Source: Acorus gramineus (lineage: Eukaryota > Streptophyta > Magnoliopsida > Acorales > Acoraceae). From it: a stretch of DNA of 64,000 nucleotides. The notes beneath the pieces are model-generated. The model was not told the DNA's origin. It searched no databases and was given only the letters and a program-made list of their open reading frames with translations. A program made the translations under genes and the position numbers. The DNA is taken from NCBI GenBank assembly GCA_030737835.1, contig CM060848.1:6742568-6806567 (forward strand), written 5' to 3'. This document shows positions 1-11,139 of the stretch, one piece after another (positions within the stretch are counted from its first letter, which is position 1; the number at the start of each line of letters is the position of its first letter).

Positions 1-250
1 GCGTTCTGAACCCGGGTGGCGTCCCAGGTGGTTCAGGTAAAAGCGAGTCCAGCTTCGGAGCTCGCGAGCGCATGGTGAAGCTTGTTCAAGGTGGAGTCCA
101 GATCCTTATTTAGAGACGCAACACAGAGAAGGCGTTTTGAACCCGCGTGGCGTCCTAGGTGGTTCAGGTAAAATGCGAGTTTAGACATTTGGAACTCGCG
201 AGCGCGTGGTGTAGCTTGTTTAAGGTGGAGTCCAGACGACCCTTCTTCAG
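1..250 (+). repeat. Two tandem copies of a 131-bp unit in the copia tail
   Basis: GCGTTCTGAACCCGGGTGG at 1 recurs as GCGTTTTGAACCCGCGTGG at 132. Both copies run through a CTCGCGAGCGC block to a GGTGGAGTCCAGA block. The period is 131 bp and the copies differ at scattered positions. Each ends in a purine-rich AAGGTGGAG string resembling the true polypurine tract just before the LTR. Confidence 0.75.
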
Positions 251-938
251 AAACGCACATAGAGCATGCGACAGATTCACATGATTACCAAGTCAAGATG
301 CTGACTTGGAGATGCAGCAGTGCAGACTTCCGGAAGAAGAAAAGTTCTTCAGCCAGGTGGAGTTTGCAGAGCGAGGTGGAGACATCAACAGAAATCTTCA
401 AGGGGTTCGTGGAAGTCGGAGTTTACCGAATTCGAGCCAAGGTGGAGATTGTTGGGATTATGTCTCGATCCGGTGTATCAACATCGGATGGCCATGATGA
501 AACCATATTAGGGTGGGCACCTAATTGGTAATTAGTTAAGATTTGATCTTAATTAAGATATAAAGTGAATCTCCTAAAATCAGGGAAACAGATTTGTTTG
601 TTACAGATTTGTTTGTTAGGAGATTACTTAGAGATGAAGTTATTTATTCATATAAATATCCTCTAGTTTTTCAGGGTAAAACTTGGCATGACTAACATAA
701 ACAAAATGTAGAGATCCATAGGAGAGAGGTTGAGAGGGTTCAAGAGAGGATAACTCCATGAAAGAGAGTTTGTAAGGCTTTTTTGTATCTCAACTATTAT
801 AGTGGATTCTCAGTTTTCGCCCCGTGGATGTAGGCCTAGGCCGAACCACATATTTTTGTGTTCTTTGTGTGATGGTGTTCCGTTCTTGTATTTGATCTCG
901 TCTTTTATTGTGGACTTTCACGTATCCGTTTCCCAACA
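1..938 (+). mobile_element. 3' end of a Ty1/copia LTR retrotransposon (internal tail plus 3' LTR)
   Basis: The left edge of the window cuts this element. The non-coding internal tail runs to 449 and ends in a purine-rich tract of the form AAGGTGGAGATTG, the usual polypurine tract of plant copia elements. The 3' LTR spans 450-938, opens TGTTGGGATTATG and closes CCCAACA, and has a TATA-like TATAAATAT near 652. The same LTR family appears as solo copies at 53732-54317 and 55077-55626. The rest of the element is outside the window, so whether it is whole cannot be judged. No coding part is visible here, and the short open frames across it are not convincing genes. Confidence 0.8.
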
Positions 939-3900
939 GGTTGCTGAACCTCTTGCAAAATCCGCTACTCCATTTGTTGTCGCATTTGCTTCATCAGCTG
1001 CTACATCTGTTTGCTCAATAAACCAGACACCACAACTCACATTATGAAACATGTAAAAGAGAAAACCCTCCTATGCGTTCTCTTCAATATTAGAGCCACA
1101 AAACAGAGCAAAAAAAAAAAAAAAAACTATACACGTATAGAAAAATCATGAGAACCTACGATCACATATTCATAAAAAAAAAGTCCCCTGGTCAATTGGT
1201 ACATACAGATTCATGAGGATAGAAATTTTAGCAATAAATACATAATTGTGTAAAATTAAATATGGAACTAGAAACATGTGATATTCCATTAGCATCAATC
1301 ATAGCAACACATGCCATATTTTGTTTGCTAGGATTCTATATCTCACCTTCCATTGTAGGCTTTTTTATAAGAAGTTGGATGAATAAAACACGTTGATTGG
1401 CTGTTAGCTTAACTTGCTTGATTTCTGTAATATATATATAACCCTTGTTTTCTTGAATCAAGATATAATAATTGATGGGCTGTATTTGAAAGCTTACCTG
1501 TCTTTCTATTATTACATAAAAATTATGTGGGGAATCCACTGTCTTCAACCAGGAGGGGTTTTGCTGAGGAGGATCCTTTTTTTTTTTTTTGGCTGATTAG
1601 AAAGGGGATGGATTCAAATGCATACGCTCCAACTTATAAAAATACTAAAAGAACAGGCCTTTGTTCCACTACTCTAAAATCAAATATTTTATTCAAGAGC
1701 TTCTAGAAAGTATAGCTTAATTCTTAAAAGATGTCCAAGTTCCACTCTACTTCAGAAATCTTGAGGACTACCTCAATCAAACATGAGTCAGTGTTGAGTC
1801 TAGGGTTCTCTATAATACTCAGGTTATAGATTCCTATAGTGAATTGCTTTGATGGAAATGGAAAGGTTTTGATGTTTGGTTTGTTGAATTGTTTTGAGTG
1901 GAAATTGTTTTAATGTTTGAATTTGTTGAATTGTTTTGATGGAAAGGTTTTTGATGGAATGTTTTAGAGGAAAATTTGAGTCCAGGCTTTTAGGAATGGT
2001 TACGCGAAAAAAAAAAACTTTAAACTATGACAACATTTAAGAAATTGTTAATGAAATTGTTTTGTAGTGATAATTATATTAAAATTGTTACCTACGGTAT
2101 TGAATATTGTGTAAATATTTACAGGTCAAACTAAAATCAATTGGTTGTGTCTATTTAACTACAGTGTTTTATGAAATGCAGCTTATGTATATATATAGTG
2201 ATGATTTCAATCAACTGTCGTCAAATAAATGCTAGTGTATCACATTTTTCTTGTCGTGTTATCTGGATTTACTGCAAAGAGGATCTCATTTGTATATTAT
2301 ACACTAAAATGAATGTTTTTTGTTTAATGTTCCTCAATTTTTAGATAGAGAAACAAAAAAAAACTCTTCTTTATTTTTTTTTTTTTTTTTTTTTTTTGGT
2401 GTCAAGGCTTACTCAAGGTGATTTATGTTACTAATCAAAATTCAGATGCATGTTTTTATTTTTTTAAAATAGTAAACATCACCTAATGAGATATATGTTT
2501 TAATAAAAAATATATATAGATCTATTTTAAGTTGAATGAACCAATTTGTAGTAACTGTAATAAAAAATCTAACGAAGTATATACATCATTTAACAAAGTA
2601 TATTGTTCATGAAATTTGTAACAAGGTATATAAGATTCTATTTTGTTTGGTAAAAGAAACTGAGTGTAACAACTCCCTTTCTTCATTCACAAAAATATAC
2701 TATTTACAATATACTGGGCTCCCTCAACGTGATCTATACATTGAAATAAGTTTACAAAAATTGTACTAAAGTAAGTTGCAAACCTGGAAATCTTCAAGAT
2801 ACATACTGTCCTGATTTCTTACTTCTCTATGCAAATTTAGCTACAATTTTAGACCCTTACAAAAAAGTCTCATGAGACTTTAACAAACTGTAAACTTGCA
2901 TGACAAATATCTTATTTGTCGGACCAATATAAAGCCCCATTGATTAAATATTGTCTTGACTATAAAATCAAATATTTCTCCATGTTCTTTTTCTCCCTCT
3001 CTTATATTTCTATATATATAATCTAACAAAATAAAGAAGAGCGTTGATTATTATTGCACGTGCAGTTTTATTTAGCTGACCTATAAATCAATAATGTCTC
3101 ATCGTAACTATATGACGTGGATTGCCGGTTAATATAAAGTTGGCAAACCAACATGACTTTGCTTTCAATGGTTTGTAGTCAAAACCTAAATGTCATACTG
3201 ATTTAGTTTTATTTTCTTTTTTGGGTCATCTAGGACGGCCGATTTGATTATTTTAGTGTTGCATGACTTCTTGTTCCAAAATATTTAAAGCTGATTGGAT
3301 GAACAACCACCTCTCTTGGAGACCCAAAATTCAAAACCATGCAAATTAACAATAACCCTTTGACACATGAAAAAGGATGATGGTTAAAAGATAGTGAAGT
3401 AACAATGCCAATCATAATAATCCCCACAGACACATTGAAAATCCCTACCAATTAACAAATCACAATATCTCTGTAGAGAGACACGAGGCTCTCGAATAGT
3501 GCAACCAAAGTCACACTAACCCAAGACTCACAACCGAAAATGAACAACTCCAAGATGAGGGATAAATTGACAACTATATTTTACTACAAGGAACAAGTTT
3601 ACATTTAAAATTGGGCTACTAGAGACATGCTTGCACAAGTGTGTGTTTTAGGTGGTGTTGAGATTTTATGGAGTGAGCTAAATTGAATTGAAATGATGGA
3701 GAGGGTCTCCTTTTATAGGCAAAGAAGTATGAGAAATGTGTTGTGTGTAGTTAGATTCATAACATCTAGTGAAGTACCAAAATATGGGTAAATGGAGGTT
3801 TATGAGAAAAGGGTAGTCAAAGTGGTTTACCAAGGCAGTAATAGGGGGGTTTATGGTTTTCAATACATGGGTAAATGGTGGGTGATATGGCAAGTCATAA

Positions 3901-4043
3901 ACTTGGGAAGTGATGAATTTAATATGATGGTTGGTAGTGGAAAGTGTAGGAGATATGTGATGGTGAATACTTATGTAAGTAAGTCAGTGGTACTCTACAT
4001 AAAATACAAAGTTGCCTCACTACATCTTTTAATATAAAAAGCT
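939..4043. other. AT-rich intergenic DNA, no gene recognised
   Basis: It contains long A and T runs (for example 2371-2397) and short unrelated open frames. Immediately right of the LTR (940-1047) lies a more GC-rich, open stretch on both strands that could be a scrap of a host exon, but I recognise no family. On the minus strand a TATAAAAGG sits near 3710-3718, with no convincing reading frame downstream of it. The T-run at 2371-2397 followed by GGTGTCAAGGCTT resembles the 3' tail of a minus-strand LINE but is too short to claim. Confidence 0.5.
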
Positions 4044-4053
4044 AATATAAATA
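4044..4053 (+). promoter_or_regulatory. TATA-like box upstream of the secreted-peptide gene
   Basis: AATATAAATAG lies about 110 bp before the ATG at 4160, a normal distance for a short plant 5' leader. Several A/T-rich alternatives are nearby, so the exact box is uncertain. Confidence 0.35.
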
Positions 4054-4159
4054 GATAGATAAATAACAAAGTTCACTTTAAAATTTTACAATCTCAATCA
4101 TCTCAAAGAAATTACCATAGCTTTCACCCAATGAAACCATCCAATTCAATTGCTTGGCA

Positions 4160-4339
4160 ATGGCTTCCAAAACTTTCTTCCTCTCATGCGCTGGCGTCCT
4201 CTTGGTTCTCCTCTTCCTGAACAATGGCATCATGAGCCATGCAGCTCGACATCTTTTGGATGCTCCAGAGCACGAATCCCCACCCCATATACCAGCATTC
4301 CCTAAACCGAAGTTTTTTCATTATATTAACCAAATCTGA
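4160..4339 (+). CDS. Small secreted proline-rich peptide, PELPK-like
   Basis: A 59-residue product. The start is the ATG at 4160; a TTG six bases upstream is in frame but not a credible start. Residues 1-28 form a signal peptide (MASKTFF, a Leu/Val-rich core, then a Ser-His-Ala cleavage site), so it should enter the secretory pathway. The mature part begins ARHLLDAPEHESPP and continues with IPAFPKPK. ARHLLD followed by Pro-Lys-Pro blocks is typical of plant PELPK-type or repetitive proline-rich cell-wall proteins. Those are usually longer, with many repeats; here one repeat-like block is followed by FFHYINQI and a stop. It may be a genuine short secreted peptide or a truncated relative. No intron is apparent. 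Family assignment is by motif only. Confidence 0.55.
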   Translation: MASKTFFLSCAGVLLVLLFLNNGIMSHAARHLLDAPEHESPPHIPAFPKPKFFHYINQI

Positions 4340-4950
4340 ATTACTTATGTGATTACAAGCCTAAAAGCAGAGAATCTTTAACGATCTCAACAAATCATCT
4401 GTCTAAATCTCTAAAAATAAGAATAAATCCTAATTAGATCTTAACTAATATTTAATTTCCAATTCAAATAAAAAATTTAAATTCAAATCCAAATCTATAT
4501 CCTCAAAAACGGAAAGAAATTCTAACAAATTTAAAAACTGCTAAAAATAGAAAAAACAAAACTTTGGCATAGTGGCATAGTGAGCATCCTGTAGGGCTCG
4601 TCAATAAGAACACGTGAACATGTAGATCGCTCAATTCTGACATACGGTTTGAAAGTTTGGGCTATTTGAAGTAATAGTGCTCTCAAACGATCAACATGTT
4701 TTCTTGTTTTCTAATCCATTTGATCTCGTTCATCCATGCAACTTGTGGCTATGATATATACATCACTTGGGCACTTCCCATCAATTGCCCATGGGTCAAT
4801 GCACTTTTGACTCCTCAAATGTTTGGGAGGAGTTGAGAAGTCTCAATACTTTTAATTCCCCTGTTTTCTGCAATCTAATTTGCTTTCTTCTTTGTAAATA
4901 GTGAAGGTGCAGCACCGTCATTGATGGATTTCTATATGTTTTAATGAACC

Positions 4951-4982
<32 letters not shown>

Positions 4983-5070
4983 ATATATATTCGCCTTATG
5001 ATTTTATTATATATTAAATAGGAGTTCCACATTTCAATTTTACTCTCACAATCGTTAAATGACTTATAAC
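4340..5070. other. AT-rich spacer with an AT microsatellite
   Basis: No gene is seen. An AT dinucleotide tract lies at about 4951-4990, interrupted once. The rest is anonymous and may include the 3' UTR of the peptide gene. Confidence 0.5.
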
Positions 5071-5656
5071 CTGCGAAACACGGATACTTCCCTAGAGGCT
5101 TTGTATCCGTGTCGGCATGTGTCAGACATGGACGTAGACATGAGGCAGACATGGCCCAGACACCGCCTCCAGCCGTGTATGTCTTCATTTTGTTTGAACA
5201 CACTTAGGACACGACCCAAGGCACACCTGAGACACGGCCCAGGATACGGTCCAGCCAGTTTCAGCCCAAAAGTTAAAAACAAAAAGAAAAAAAGGCCTAA
5301 ACATAGCCCATAAGTATTCAACCCATTTAAAACAGCCTGAAAAGACTCATTTAAACAAAATCTATTTTTGAAGGTTAAAAGAAAAAAATGATTTATTATA
5401 TAAAAGCAGTGATTTATAGTTTAAAACAATTATTTATAAAAACAATGGTTATTGGTTTAAAACAGTGATTTATTTGTTTATACAATTGCTTATAAATAGT
5501 GAATTAAATGAAATGTGTTTGTTTATATAAAATAATAATATATATTTATTTATTATATTAACTTATTTGTTGTTGTGTACTACTCATACCCGTGTCCTAT
5601 TTTTTTGAAAATTACCGTGTCGCTGTTTCACCGTGTCCCGTGTCCGTACTTCATAG
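5071..5656. mobile_element. hAT-like non-autonomous DNA element
   Basis: The imperfect inverted ends are CTGCGAAACACGGATAC on the left and, reading inward on the other strand, CTATGAAGTACGGACAC on the right; 12 of 17 positions match. The flanks carry TTATAAC on both sides (left 5064-5070, right 5660-5666), consistent with a slightly decayed 8-bp target duplication of the hAT superfamily. Both ends are rich in CACGG/CCGTG sub-terminal motifs. The interior is AT-rich with no transposase, so it needed an autonomous source. Confidence 0.55.
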
Positions 5657-5887
5657 CTGTTATAACCATGTATCCATCCAATCTACTATTATACCTTTAT
5701 ATATTAAAGGATTGAATTTCAATTTTATATTCCCATTTTACCTTATCACAATAGAAAAATTAAAATATTATATACACACACACAAATTCACTGTTACCTT
5801 ATATATCAACCTATACCTTATATATTAAAGAAAATGAGTTCAAATTTTGCCTTTTTAATCTCCCAGAACTAAGCAACAACTTGTATA

Positions 5888-6310
5888 TAAGGGTGGTAAA
5901 CGAGTCAAGCTTTGACATATTCAAGCTTGGCTCGTTTATAAACGAGCCCAGCTGAGCTGAGTCGAGCTTACGAGCCTCAATGAGCCTAGTGCTCTTTTTT
6001 ATTTTAGGGTTTTTAGGGGTTGAAAACTAAATTTTAACCTAAATGAGCCAAGTTCATGAGCCTAATTAAACGGGCATAACTTTGTATTGGTTTAATGTTT
6101 TGATTTTACAAAGGAGTTGAGTTAAGTTTCAACTAAGTTTTTTTATAACACAAATGAGTCGAGTTTGAACACAAAATGAAGCTCGATCCATGTCCCGAGC
6201 CTAACCGAGCTTTAAAAATTGTTCAACCTCGCTCGTTTATCTAATTGAACGAGCCTGAACAAACTCAAACCGAGCCGAGCCCGAGCGGCTTGGTTCGTTT
6301 ACCAGCCCTA
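5888..6310. mobile_element. hAT-like non-autonomous element with GAGCC/GGCTC sub-terminal repeats
   Basis: The left end GGGTGGTAAACGAGTCAAGC and the right end GGCTTGGTTCGTTTACCAGCC are inverted copies of each other. Flanking CTTGTATA on the left and CTCGTATC on the right agree at 6 of 8 positions, as expected for an old 8-bp target duplication. Many GAGCC/GAGCT and CTCGTTTA words lie inside both ends. No coding capacity is present. Confidence 0.6.
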
Positions 6311-7283
6311 CTCGTATCCATATATTCACATTATATGTTATCTATATTAATATATACTAGTTTTATATACATGCCAAATACTCGTGGAATTAAATGATTA
6401 ATATAAAATATAATATTGTTATAAATAACTAATGAAATGTTCATAGAATACAAAACCATGCAAAAACCTCGTTCCATAAATTTATATATCATAATATATA
6501 TATACACACACACACACACACTAAAAATGATGAACAACATAAATAAGATATAATATGATATATAATAATAAAACCTTTAAAAAATTCAAACTAGGGTTAG
6601 AGACAAGTTAAAAATCTAATTACATAAGGATATATTAGTCTTTTAAGTTTATAAAATTGTAAAATATAATTTTTTTTATAATTAAAAAAAATAGTTTATT
6701 TGAGTATTTCAAACTTTTAAGAGAATTTCTTTTTTTATCATTTCCTCATTGCTAAATTTATGGGAGGAAAAAAACGGAAATGGAAGCTGGGCAGTTTCAC
6801 TAAACATATATAAGCATTTCAATTTTCTATTCTAATTTTACCATCCTATAATTGTTAATGAGTTCCAATTATACATACCAATTTAACCTCTCACAATTGA
6901 CAATTGACTCACATCCACGTGTCAGATAATCTATAAAATTAGTTTCAATTTTACAATCTAATTTTACCATCCCACGATTAACTAATGAGTGACTTATATC
7001 CATATAATCACCTTCTATATTAAAGAGAAAGTGTTTCAATTTAATACTTCAATTAATCATCCACGATCGATCAGTGACTTATATCAATATATTAATTATT
7101 ACTAACTTTTGTAAACCAACCATCTGTTAATTTATTACCAGGACAAATATTGTAAGGGATTTCAAAAAATCTTGGTCAAATAAATCAAAGATCCTAACCA
7201 CCCAAAAAAAGCAACCCAAAATCTCTCAAAATGAATTCAATGGAAAACAATTATGCAATTAACACACTTTCAATGAAGTCCCC
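6311..7283. other. Upstream flank of the full-length MADS unit
   Basis: AT-rich, with a CA microsatellite at about 6504-6521. From about 6740 onward the sequence is shared with other units: the segment containing GAAAGCTGGGCAG and ATTTTACCATCC recurs near 14760-14880 and 52940-53000. The last 150 bp resemble the upstream region of every micro-MADS copy, so it is the shared promoter block. No other gene is seen. Confidence 0.6.
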
Positions 7284-7292
7284 TATATATAA
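7284..7292 (+). promoter_or_regulatory. TATA box of the full-length MADS gene
   Basis: CCCTATATATAATGAACACA lies 78-86 bp before the ATG. The same CCCTATATAT(T/A)ATGAACAC block occurs at the same distance in the micro-MADS copies, implying a leader of roughly 50 nt. Confidence 0.55.
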
Positions 7293-7369
7293 TGAACACA
7301 ATCTACAGAACCATCAAATAGAAGAGCCTCAACATTGAAGTCCTCTGATTTTCAATTGGGTTTTCTTTC

Positions 7370-7885
7370 ATGGCGCGCAACAAGACGAAGATTGCTTACA
7401 TAACCTCCAATGTGACTCGTCGCCGCACCTTCGAGAGGCGCAAGAGGAACCTCCTCAAGAAGGTGGACGAGCTGAGCGTGCTTTGCGGCGTCGCAAGTTG
7501 CGCGCTTGTCACCACGCCTGGCGAGCCCAACCAACCGGAGATCTGGCCTTCCATAGTCGACGCGGACAACCTGATCGCTCGACTCAGAGACCTCCCCTCG
7601 TTGGGTCAGGACAAGCGCACCCTCGATCAAGAGAGGTTCCTATCGAAGGGTAAAGAAAGGTTGGAAGAGCAGCTCAAGAAGCTCGAAAAGGAGAACCGCG
7701 AGGCGGAGGTGAAGGCGGCGCTGATGCGGTGCCTCTGCGGGGAGGGTGTGCAGAGCGCGGACTTGGATGAAGTGGGTTCGCTTGCGGAGGGGAAGGTGAG
7801 AGCTGTTACAGAACGCATTGAGTGGCTCACGAAGACACTGTATCTGGCGCCACCACCGGCCGCAGACCTTCAACTTAGGTTATAA
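7370..7885 (+). CDS. Type I M-gamma MADS-box transcription factor, AGL80/PHERES-like
   Basis: A single-exon protein of 171 residues, predicted nuclear and DNA-binding. Residues 1-60 are the MADS domain: MARNKTKIAYI, the basic helix RRRTFERRKRNLLKK, then DELSVLCGV and a CALVTTPGEP strand. Residues 57-85 (PEIWPSIVDADNLIARL) match the conserved stretch after the MADS box in M-gamma proteins. Residues 93-118 (EEQLKKLEKENREAEVK) are a predicted coiled coil, followed by a GEGVQSADLDEV motif and a second helix near 140-157. There is no K-box, as expected for type I. AGL80-like proteins form heterodimers with M-alpha partners in the central cell and endosperm. The start is supported by the shared leader and an upstream in-frame stop. 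It is shorter than AGL80 but intact, and is the only undamaged full-length copy in the window. Confidence 0.92.
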   Translation: MARNKTKIAYITSNVTRRRTFERRKRNLLKKVDELSVLCGVASCALVTTPGEPNQPEIWPSIVDADNLIARLRDLPSLGQDKRTLDQERFLSKGKERLEEQLKKLEKENREAEVKAALMRCLCGEGVQSADLDEVGSLAEGKVRAVTERIEWLTKTLYLAPPPAADLQLRL

Positions 7886-8075
7886 GAAAATAAAAGTTGA
7901 AATAAAAAGATTACTGTGAACAATTTTAGGAGTATTCTTATGGAATTTTAGTGGAACTATTGACAGGATCTGAATTTTAATGTTTTTCTTTTGTTCGTTT
8001 TTGTTTTTCTTTCTCTTCGATTCAGAACACTCTACATTAACTTGTGAAGAGATTGTGTTAGTGTACAGATCGATC

Positions 8076-8081
8076 AATAAA
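8076..8081 (+). terminator. Polyadenylation signal of the MADS gene
   Basis: AATAAA inside CGATCAATAAAAG, 191 bp after the stop. The micro-MADS copies carry the same ATCAATAAA block after their stops, so the 3' UTR is part of the shared unit. Confidence 0.55.
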
Positions 8082-9207
8082 AGAAAAAAGTAGTCTTATA
8101 ACGATGCGTGTATATGTTTGTTTTTGTGTTTTGTTTGGTGAGAGTGGTGTGGTGTATTAGAAAAACTGAGCGGTATCGCAGCGATACGGCGATACCAACA
8201 ATGCTGAGTTACAGGAGGTGATGGGAGACGTCTATGACCATGATATGATGTTGTTTGTTTTTATAGGTATGTTATAGTTTGGCTATTGTTTAATAGATGG
8301 CCACGGTTTTTTATCAATTGCTTTAGGTTGTTCATATAGTGAGCTCTGTTTTAATTTGTGATGAGCAGTTTTATTTTATTTGTATTTGATTTTCTTGGTT
8401 TGTGCATACATACGATATTTGTGTGTATGACTTCCGTTTTTTATTGATCCATGCAAAAATTTGTGGTTAAATTGTTTTTGGTTTGCGTATACAGATTATA
8501 CATATGATATTTCTCTGTGTATAGCAAAAAAAAAAAAAAAAAGACTGTACAAAGATAATATTAGGAACAACCTCAAATATTATCTCATATACCTACATTA
8601 GTCAACTAATGAGGTATATATATCTCCCTAGATAAAGTAATATGTATATATATCGTTAAATTTTTTATATATTAAAAAATGAGTCTATTCAATTCAAAAT
8701 ATAACAATATGCACTTTTTATCAAAATATATAACTCATTAGATAAGATTAATTTATTATTTAATATATGTGTGTGGGTGGGCCATGCACACGCGGCCTGT
8801 CTGTCGGACTGCATATGAGGCTATCTCTAACATTTTCTTTTTTTTCACATGATTAATTTTCTTATAATATGGTGTCAAGGTCCATATTGGGCTTATATAT
8901 TCAAAAACTAAAAAGCTGTTTACATCATTTACAACACCATAGTCCTTGGCTTCCTGTATACATTGATGTACAGATTGCATACGTGGTGTGAGGTAACTGA
9001 TCATCATCTAGAGCATCAGTAATTACTGTTAATTGGTTCCTCACACCCTGTTTGGCAAGGCTTTCAGGTGCTTGAACCACCAGACACCTTTGTATATGTG
9101 GACCAATGAAGGATGATGTATACTCAACTTGCACCAAATAATGGACATACACTCGATTCCGTTCATACCATTTATATACATTTAATGCACTATATATATA
9201 TAGTTAT
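8082..9207. other. 3' flank of the MADS unit; duplicated segment
   Basis: No gene is recognised. 8240-8560 is shared with 45150-45465, for example TTGTTTAATAGATGGCCACGG against TTGTTTAATGGATGGCAATGG, showing that the duplicated unit extends well past the gene. The remainder is AT-rich. Confidence 0.5.
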
Positions 9208-9745
9208 AACCAATATATGAATGTTCCTTAACAATTTATACTCTCTTTCTCTCCATTGACTACTTATGCCCTTTTTTAATTTTCAAGTAAGAGGAACTAT
9301 ATACATCTTGGAACTAAATCTTAGCAAGTCTAGGTTGTGGATAAGATAAAAGAGATTTATCAAGATTTGAGATTCCATCTGATCCTCAAAGATGTGATCT
9401 CCAAGAAATCTTAGGGACACTATAAAAGGGAACTACGTATGACTTGATTCCCGGAGGAGAATTAAGAGCTAGAAATCAGTGGGGTACGTAGGCAGCCTTC
9501 AGTAAAAAAACAAAAAAACAATTCTCCACCTTGTCTAGGAGAGGGGAAGCCGAAACGGGCAAGGAGGAGATCGGGAGGAGCAGAGTCGACGGATCTTGAC
9601 GGCCCGAATCCGAATAGTCAATATAACCAATATATGAATGTTCCTTAACAATTTATACTCTCTTTCTCTCCATTGACTACTTATGCCCTTTTTTAAATTT
9701 TCGAGTAAGAGGAACTATACATAGTTATAACCAATGGAACTAAAA
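9208..9745. repeat. Direct repeat of about 85 bp flanking an LTR-like fragment
   Basis: CCAATATATGAATGTTCC and the following ~80 bp occur at about 9209-9300 and again at 9623-9715. The ~310 bp between them (about 9305-9615) contain GACACTATAAAAGGGAAC and GGGGTACGTAGGCAGCC, words typical of plant LTR leaders, so it may be a relic of an LTR element. No ends or coding parts are visible. Confidence 0.4.
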
Positions 9746-11068
9746 ATTCAAGCAAGCAATGGAGAGACCCGTTGCAACATGGAAAATAAGAGAACGCTTT
9801 GAAACACAGAGTTACCCTACTTGTTTTTTATTTTTTTATTTTATTTTATTTTTTTATTTGTGCAAAGGCCTTTGAGGCTTATTCATGTATTAATATAGTA
9901 ACAGAACTACATTCACCCAGTAAGGCTCGAAGGAGCTGCAAGATTAACAAACCAAGAACAAAAAGAAGATGAACAAACCAAGAAACAACAAGTTGAGCCT
10001 GTAAAATTCAGCAAACAAGTTGAGCCACATTGGAGTATGTAAGACCGGAAGAGCAAATGCGACTCTGGAAACAACAGCCTTCACGTGTAAGAGCGTTATA
10101 CAAATATGTGTTGTGCCTCAATGCAGCAGATGATATTTAATTAATATTCTAAATCCTTATTGCATTTTTTTGCTTGGCTATTCACATATTTTAATGGCTT
10201 CATTAATACATATTCATTTTTTTGAAGAAGCATCATCATTTAATGGATTTTATCATAAAAACTCAAATTATATTGCATATTTCTCACAAAATCCACCTCA
10301 TCACAAAGAATCTAGAATATAAAAAAATTTACATGAGAATGTGTGAAATATATTAACAAAATTAAGAGGATGAAATATTTTAACAAAATTAAGAGGTATG
10401 AAATATGTTAAAGATCTAATTACATAAGGGCAGGTTAGTCTTTTGTGTTTCCAAAATTGTAACATGAGACTTTTTCAGATATAATTTTAAAAAGTGACTG
10501 ATTTAAATATTTTTAACTTTTAAGAGACTTTTTTTTAGTCATTTTCCTTTTTTTATTAAGAAATATTTAGTGGTATAAAATTAAATGTGATATTTGTCCT
10601 GATATAAAAATAGAAAGCATGTTTTTGGAAGTTATACAAGCAAAAAAACTAAAAATAAAATTTATATATTGCAAAATCATCAATATCAATTTTCTCATTT
10701 CCATTATATTTTAATTAACTTATTACCAAATACTGTAAGGGATCTCTAAAAATCTTCATTAGATTCAAAGATCCTAATCGCCCAAACCATAGTTTAATTA
10801 TTACAAGCACGTAATCTTTTCATCCGTCGCATAAAAAAACCCAACAAAAATCTCTCACAATCATCAATGAAAGATCCTTAATTAACTAACCCAAAATTAG
10901 TTCAGAGTGAAATTGTTAAATTTTGCAATTAAGGCATTCAAGGAAGTCATTAAGCCCGTATATATTTTGAACACACACAATCAAATCAATTCCGAATATA
11001 TACAATTAAATATATTTTGCAATTAATGCACATTGAATTGAATCGATCCTTCACAGGTCACAAGCCCC
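9746..11068. other. Upstream flank of micro-MADS copy 1
   Basis: It begins with the marker AATTCAAGCAAGCAATGGAG, also present near 16545, 35153 and 46633, so it marks one edge of the duplicated unit. An extra T-rich and anonymous stretch of about 300 bp (about 9820-10130) is absent from the sister units. The last 350 bp contain the conserved promoter blocks (CATCCGTCGCATAAAAAAAC, CTCTCACAATCATCAATG). No gene other than the one downstream is seen. Confidence 0.5.
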
Positions 11069-11077
11069 TATATATTA
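11069..11077 (+). promoter_or_regulatory. TATA box of micro-MADS copy 1
   Basis: CCCCTATATATTATGAATAC sits about 65-71 bp before the ATG at 11140. The ATG that overlaps this box at 11077 opens an in-frame upstream extension, but it would normally lie upstream of the transcript start. Confidence 0.5.
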
Positions 11078-11139
11078 TGAATACAAGCATTCAACGGAGA
11101 GCCTCAACAAGTCATTTGTTTTTCATTGGGTTTTCTTTC

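Noticed and set aside
802-1047. 81-codon frame starting in the copia LTR
   Set aside because: Most of it is LTR sequence; the tail at 940-1047 has no recognised family.
7352-7873. Minus-strand open frames over the MADS gene (and equivalents over each copy)
   Set aside because: They are shadows created by codon bias of the plus-strand gene; the proteins are arginine/serine-rich without domains.
11017-11139. Longer 5' extensions of the micro-MADS frames (to 125, 123, 114 and 103 codons)
   Set aside because: They run through the TATA box and promoter, several depend on a TTG start, and the extension is not conserved at 31613. The MARNK ATG fits the parent gene.
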